A stretch of DNA of 36,767 nt from Echinostoma caproni (Eukaryota > Platyhelminthes > Trematoda > Plagiorchiida > Echinostomatidae). Location: the NCBI GenBank assembly GCA_900618425.1, contig UZAN01044336.1:1-36767 (forward strand). The letters run 5' to 3'. How positions within the stretch are numbered: the stretch's first letter is position 1; every line of letters begins with the position of its first letter. The notes under the pieces were generated by a model, which ran no database searches, was not told the DNA's origin, and saw only the letters and a program-made list of their open reading frames with translations. Positions 35,665-36,767 of this stretch are shown here, one piece after another. The position numbers were made by a program, and so were the translations under genes.

Positions 35665-36767
35665 GTCTTTCATGCTGAATTCATTCACATTCATTCTGCT
35701 TCGCTAATCTTTTCATTTGACTTAAAAATGTCATGTCATGGGTAATGGTGAAATTCATTGTTCATCTGGATGAAGAAACAAACATGTTTTCCTGGTTTTT
35801 AAATTAATTAACTAACTTCAATTTGATTAACTTACATTTTCCTGAAACGAATACCCCAGTAAATTATAGTCATCATAAACATCAACACACATGCAACTTA
35901 AATAGCTTGAGTAATATTCTCACCTTTCACGGTGTATTCAAAGTCGATTTAAGAATTATTTTCCGTGGACAGAATAAAAGCAAAAAGCACTTCCAAAACT
36001 AGATAAGCGTAGGGTTATGTTATGAATGCCAAAGGTGTATTGGCTGACCCAGAAGTTATGCATAAAGTNTTCTTCCAATTGATAAAGGTCTAAAAATGAC
36101 TTGTATGCTAACGAGTGTTCCGCAGCAATCATACCCAGCATACATATGCGGAGGCACCTTTGTATTTGACAGACTGTCTTCATTTTACTAGGACTCTTCA
36201 TTCATAGACATAAGTTTCTGTTCAGAATGGACGGAGTATTGACTGTCACTTAAGAGCTATTGCTGATAACTTAGGAGCCAATATAGACCGTTCTGAAATC
36301 CAATTGCATTGTCGCGACTGCGTATAGACTACTTGCATAATCAGTAAGGGGAAATATATATTTTTTATCTAAATAATGCTTTGAAATAAAATATATTTTA
36401 ATTGCAATCCTACTCTACGGAAATCCCTCGGATTTTTGTTCTCGCATTCTATTTTTGAGTTATCTGAGAGCATAACCGACATAAATTCTTCTACACACTG
36501 TTCTTTCAGGGAAGACACATGGGTCATTAATGTCTTGGGTACAATGGAATGGCGTAATCTGAATCAATATCATCATCAACTGGTACGCAATATTCGATTA
36601 CTGTTTCAGGTTTTTAAAAGAACCTATCGTTCACTACCTAGAGAACAACGGAAATAACACTCAGTGCCACTGATATTTAGTGGAATCAATTGTTTGGTTC
36701 AAGATCCTTTTAACCAAAGGCTTTGTTCGTTCCAGGAGGTACACGTTGTTGGGGTGATAGCTTTAAT
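35665..36767. other. Unassigned sequence at right edge
   Basis: No recognised gene, A/T rich, with an undetermined base at 36069. It contains the weak exon candidate at 36510-36609. Confidence 0.4.
36510..36609 (+). other. Possible coding exon (unidentified)
   Basis: The acceptor-like TGTTCTTTCAG precedes 100 open bases ending CAG|GTTTTT, a weak donor. The peptide begins EDTWVINVLGTMEWRNLNQ and continues YHHQLVRNIRLLFQ, which looks like folded-protein sequence (alternating hydrophobic and charged residues, Trp-containing). The family is not recognised. The frame stays open past the donor to a stop at about 36655-36657, so the exon could also be longer. Confidence 0.2.

Overview
The window looks like a gene-poor stretch of a eukaryotic, animal genome. 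I see no bacterial-style operon, rRNA, canonical tRNA or CRISPR array, and no complete protein-coding gene. What can be recognised are decayed retroelements: three or four fragments of CR1/Jockey-type non-LTR retrotransposons (AP endonuclease plus reverse transcriptase), one Penelope-like GIY-YIG endonuclease remnant, and five tRNA-derived SINE-like units in at least two families. This mix, together with the AT-leaning composition and the particular CR1 reverse transcriptase flavours, suggests a flatworm, most likely a digenean trematode. That is an inference from family resemblance and I cannot name the species. Single N bases at 9252, 13992 and 36069 point to a draft assembly.

Layout. Two minus-strand CR1 fragments lie almost end to end at 0.6-2.0 kb. 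One has lost the middle of its reverse transcriptase; the other keeps only the 3' part. A tRNA-like SINE lies at 6.5 kb, and another sharing its 3' module at 13.5 kb. A 2.4 kb plus-strand CR1 copy occupies about 14.0-16.4 kb, with endonuclease and reverse transcriptase both readable but broken. Just after it, at 16.76-17.09 kb, is an imperfect inverted repeat with arms of about 130 bp (fold-back or MITE-like). A minus-strand CR1 fragment sits at 20.1-21.3 kb. Two copies of one SINE family, in the same orientation and about 800 bp apart, lie at 23.1 and 23.9 kb. The Penelope-like remnant is at 26.8-27.1 kb, and a minus-strand tRNA-like SINE is near 35.5 kb.

The rest is unassigned sequence with simple repeats, small hairpins and a few open stretches bounded by splice-like signals that might be exons of unseen larger genes. 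None matches a protein I recognise. All the transposon proteins are inactivated by frameshifts, stops, deletions or loss of catalytic residues, so this is a graveyard rather than an active locus. I found no convincing new biological system. The most unusual structure is the 331 bp fold-back element; the paired SINEs with covarying terminal stems come next.
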